Both the position numbers and the translations under genes were made by a program. The notes under the pieces are model-generated. The model saw nothing but the letters and a program-made list of their open reading frames with translations. It had not been told where the DNA came from and ran no database searches. From Pseudomonadota bacterium (GTDB lineage: Bacteria; Pseudomonadota; Alphaproteobacteria; Rhizobiales; Xanthobacteraceae), in NCBI GenBank assembly GCA_018242205.1, contig JAFECJ010000023.1:1-63095 (forward strand): DNA of 63,095 nt. Direction: 5' to 3'. Of the stretch, positions 62,597-63,095 are shown piece after piece; position 1 is the stretch's first letter; every line of letters starts with the position of its first letter.

Positions 62597-62992
62597 TTAC
62601 ATCACCTCGAGCCGGCCGCCGTTCGAATAGGACAGCTTCACCGTGACGGTGCCCTCATTGAGCAGCCACGGCCGCACCGTATAGCTGCGCGCGCCAGCCT
62701 TGTGCATCGGGTCGGAGTCGGCAATCGCCCTTGCGTCGGCGAGCGAAGCGGCGCGGATGATGACCATGCCTTCGCCTTCCCAGGCATCCTCGGCGTCGTT
62801 CCACATCGGTCCAGCGCCGAACATCACGCCGCGCTCTTCCAGCTCGACCTGAAAGGCAAGATGCCGGTCGAGCACCGCCATTACCGGATCGAGACCGTTC
62901 GTCGGCTTGGTGAAGATGACATAGAGCTGCTTGCGCAGCATGGGCTCGCAGGCTTTCAGGACGTCGGCTTTCGGCAGCGATTGCAGGCTCAT
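62597..62992 (-). CDS. YCII-related domain protein
   Basis: 131-residue small alpha/beta protein of the YciI family (ferredoxin-like fold, muconolactone-isomerase related): LYVIFTKPTNGLDPVMAVLDRHLAFQVELEERGVMFGAGP and AASLADARAIADSDPMHKAG with the conserved His/Asp of the family. GGAGAGG precedes ATG 62992. The function of most members is unknown. Convergent with the racemase-fold gene, 6 bp between stops. Confidence 0.85.
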   Translation of the reverse strand: MSLQSLPKADVLKACEPMLRKQLYVIFTKPTNGLDPVMAVLDRHLAFQVELEERGVMFGAGPMWNDAEDAWEGEGMVIIRAASLADARAIADSDPMHKAGARSYTVRPWLLNEGTVTVKLSYSNGGRLEVM

Positions 62993-63017
62993 CGTTTCCT
63001 CTCCGCATTATCGTTAT

Positions 63018-63045
63018 AAAAAATGGCCGGGGCGAGCCCGGCCAT
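63018..63045 (-). terminator. terminator of the gene leaving the window
   Basis: Minus strand: 9-bp stem ATGGCCGGG/CCCGGCCAT with a 5-nt loop, followed by a T-run. It follows a stop codon (63078-63080) of a minus-strand gene entering from beyond the window. Confidence 0.7.
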
Positions 63046-63077
63046 TGTCGACAATTCGCGGTGGAAGGGCGAGCGCC

Positions 63078-63095
63078 TTATTTCCACTCGACCTT
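63078..63095 (-). CDS. C-terminal end of an unidentified gene (partial)
   Basis: The last five codons (KVEWK) and TAA of a gene on the minus strand that continues outside the window. It is supported only by the stop codon and the terminator 33 bp downstream. No family can be assigned. Confidence 0.35.
   Translation of the reverse strand, partial: KVEWK

Overview
The window reads as a chromosomal segment of a high-GC alphaproteobacterium of the order Hyphomicrobiales (Rhizobiales), probably near Bradyrhizobium, Rhodopseudomonas or Pseudolabrys. This is inferred from a GcrA cell-cycle regulator with clustered GANTC sites, a SAM-II riboswitch on metZ, a PdhS/PleC-like kinase, many TRAP and Liv-type importers, REP-like palindromes typical of these genomes, and a tRNA-His gene that encodes no G at position -1 and has A73. 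No species can be named from the sequence alone.

Layout. 0.2-12 kb is mostly core: gcrA, argD-argF with a recognisable sigma-70 promoter, hslO, an L,D-transpeptidase, apaG, an opgC-SGNH-SGNH cluster, metZ under a SAM-II riboswitch plus terminator, a double-length dCTP deaminase, and tRNA-Gly(CCC). At 11.7-12.3 kb lie two gene remnants (alanine dehydrogenase C-terminus, cupin C-terminus). They border a catabolic block at 12.27-20.8 kb: hydroxyquinol dioxygenase, maleylacetate reductase, gamma-resorcylate decarboxylase, a MarR regulator, a flavin reductase, a resorcinol-hydroxylase-type monooxygenase and a TRAP importer. Together these make a complete route from 2,6-dihydroxybenzoate to 3-oxoadipate. 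The block is closed on the right by a frameshifted, truncated gene (20.8-21.15 kb). Both divergent promoters inside it carry an ATTTGCAAAT palindrome, which is the best candidate operator for the MarR protein.

21-31 kb holds a GAF-PAS-GGDEF-EAL protein, a GMC oxidoreductase and a Liv-type ABC importer in which permease and ATPase are fused (LivM-LivG). 31-42 kb carries an MFS transporter, MgtC, LtrA, and a second TRAP system flanked by a family III CoA-transferase and malonyl-CoA decarboxylase. That last group looks like a malonate or related-dicarboxylate module without an obvious ligase. It is followed by an SDR and a class I amidotransferase.

42.5-53 kb has glpD and glpK with a stand-alone receiver protein between them, an AsmA protein, a decayed iron-permease fragment, a DUF1194 protein and a large multi-PAS histidine kinase. 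52.7-54 kb has two phasins, the second behind a promoter whose -35 overlaps a strong TGCA-type dyad. 54-63 kb has tRNA-His, an MFS transporter, a YcbB-type L,D-transpeptidase, an EamA transporter with a histidine-rich tail, trxB-lysR, an Lrp/AsnC regulator translationally coupled to a single-cysteine Asp/Glu-racemase-fold enzyme, a YCII protein, and the last codons of a gene running off the window.

The strongest candidates for something not routinely annotated are the gra-like island with its TRAP importer and palindromic operators, the opgC/SGNH trio with one catalytically degraded SGNH copy, and the TRAP/CoA-transferase/malonyl-CoA decarboxylase module.
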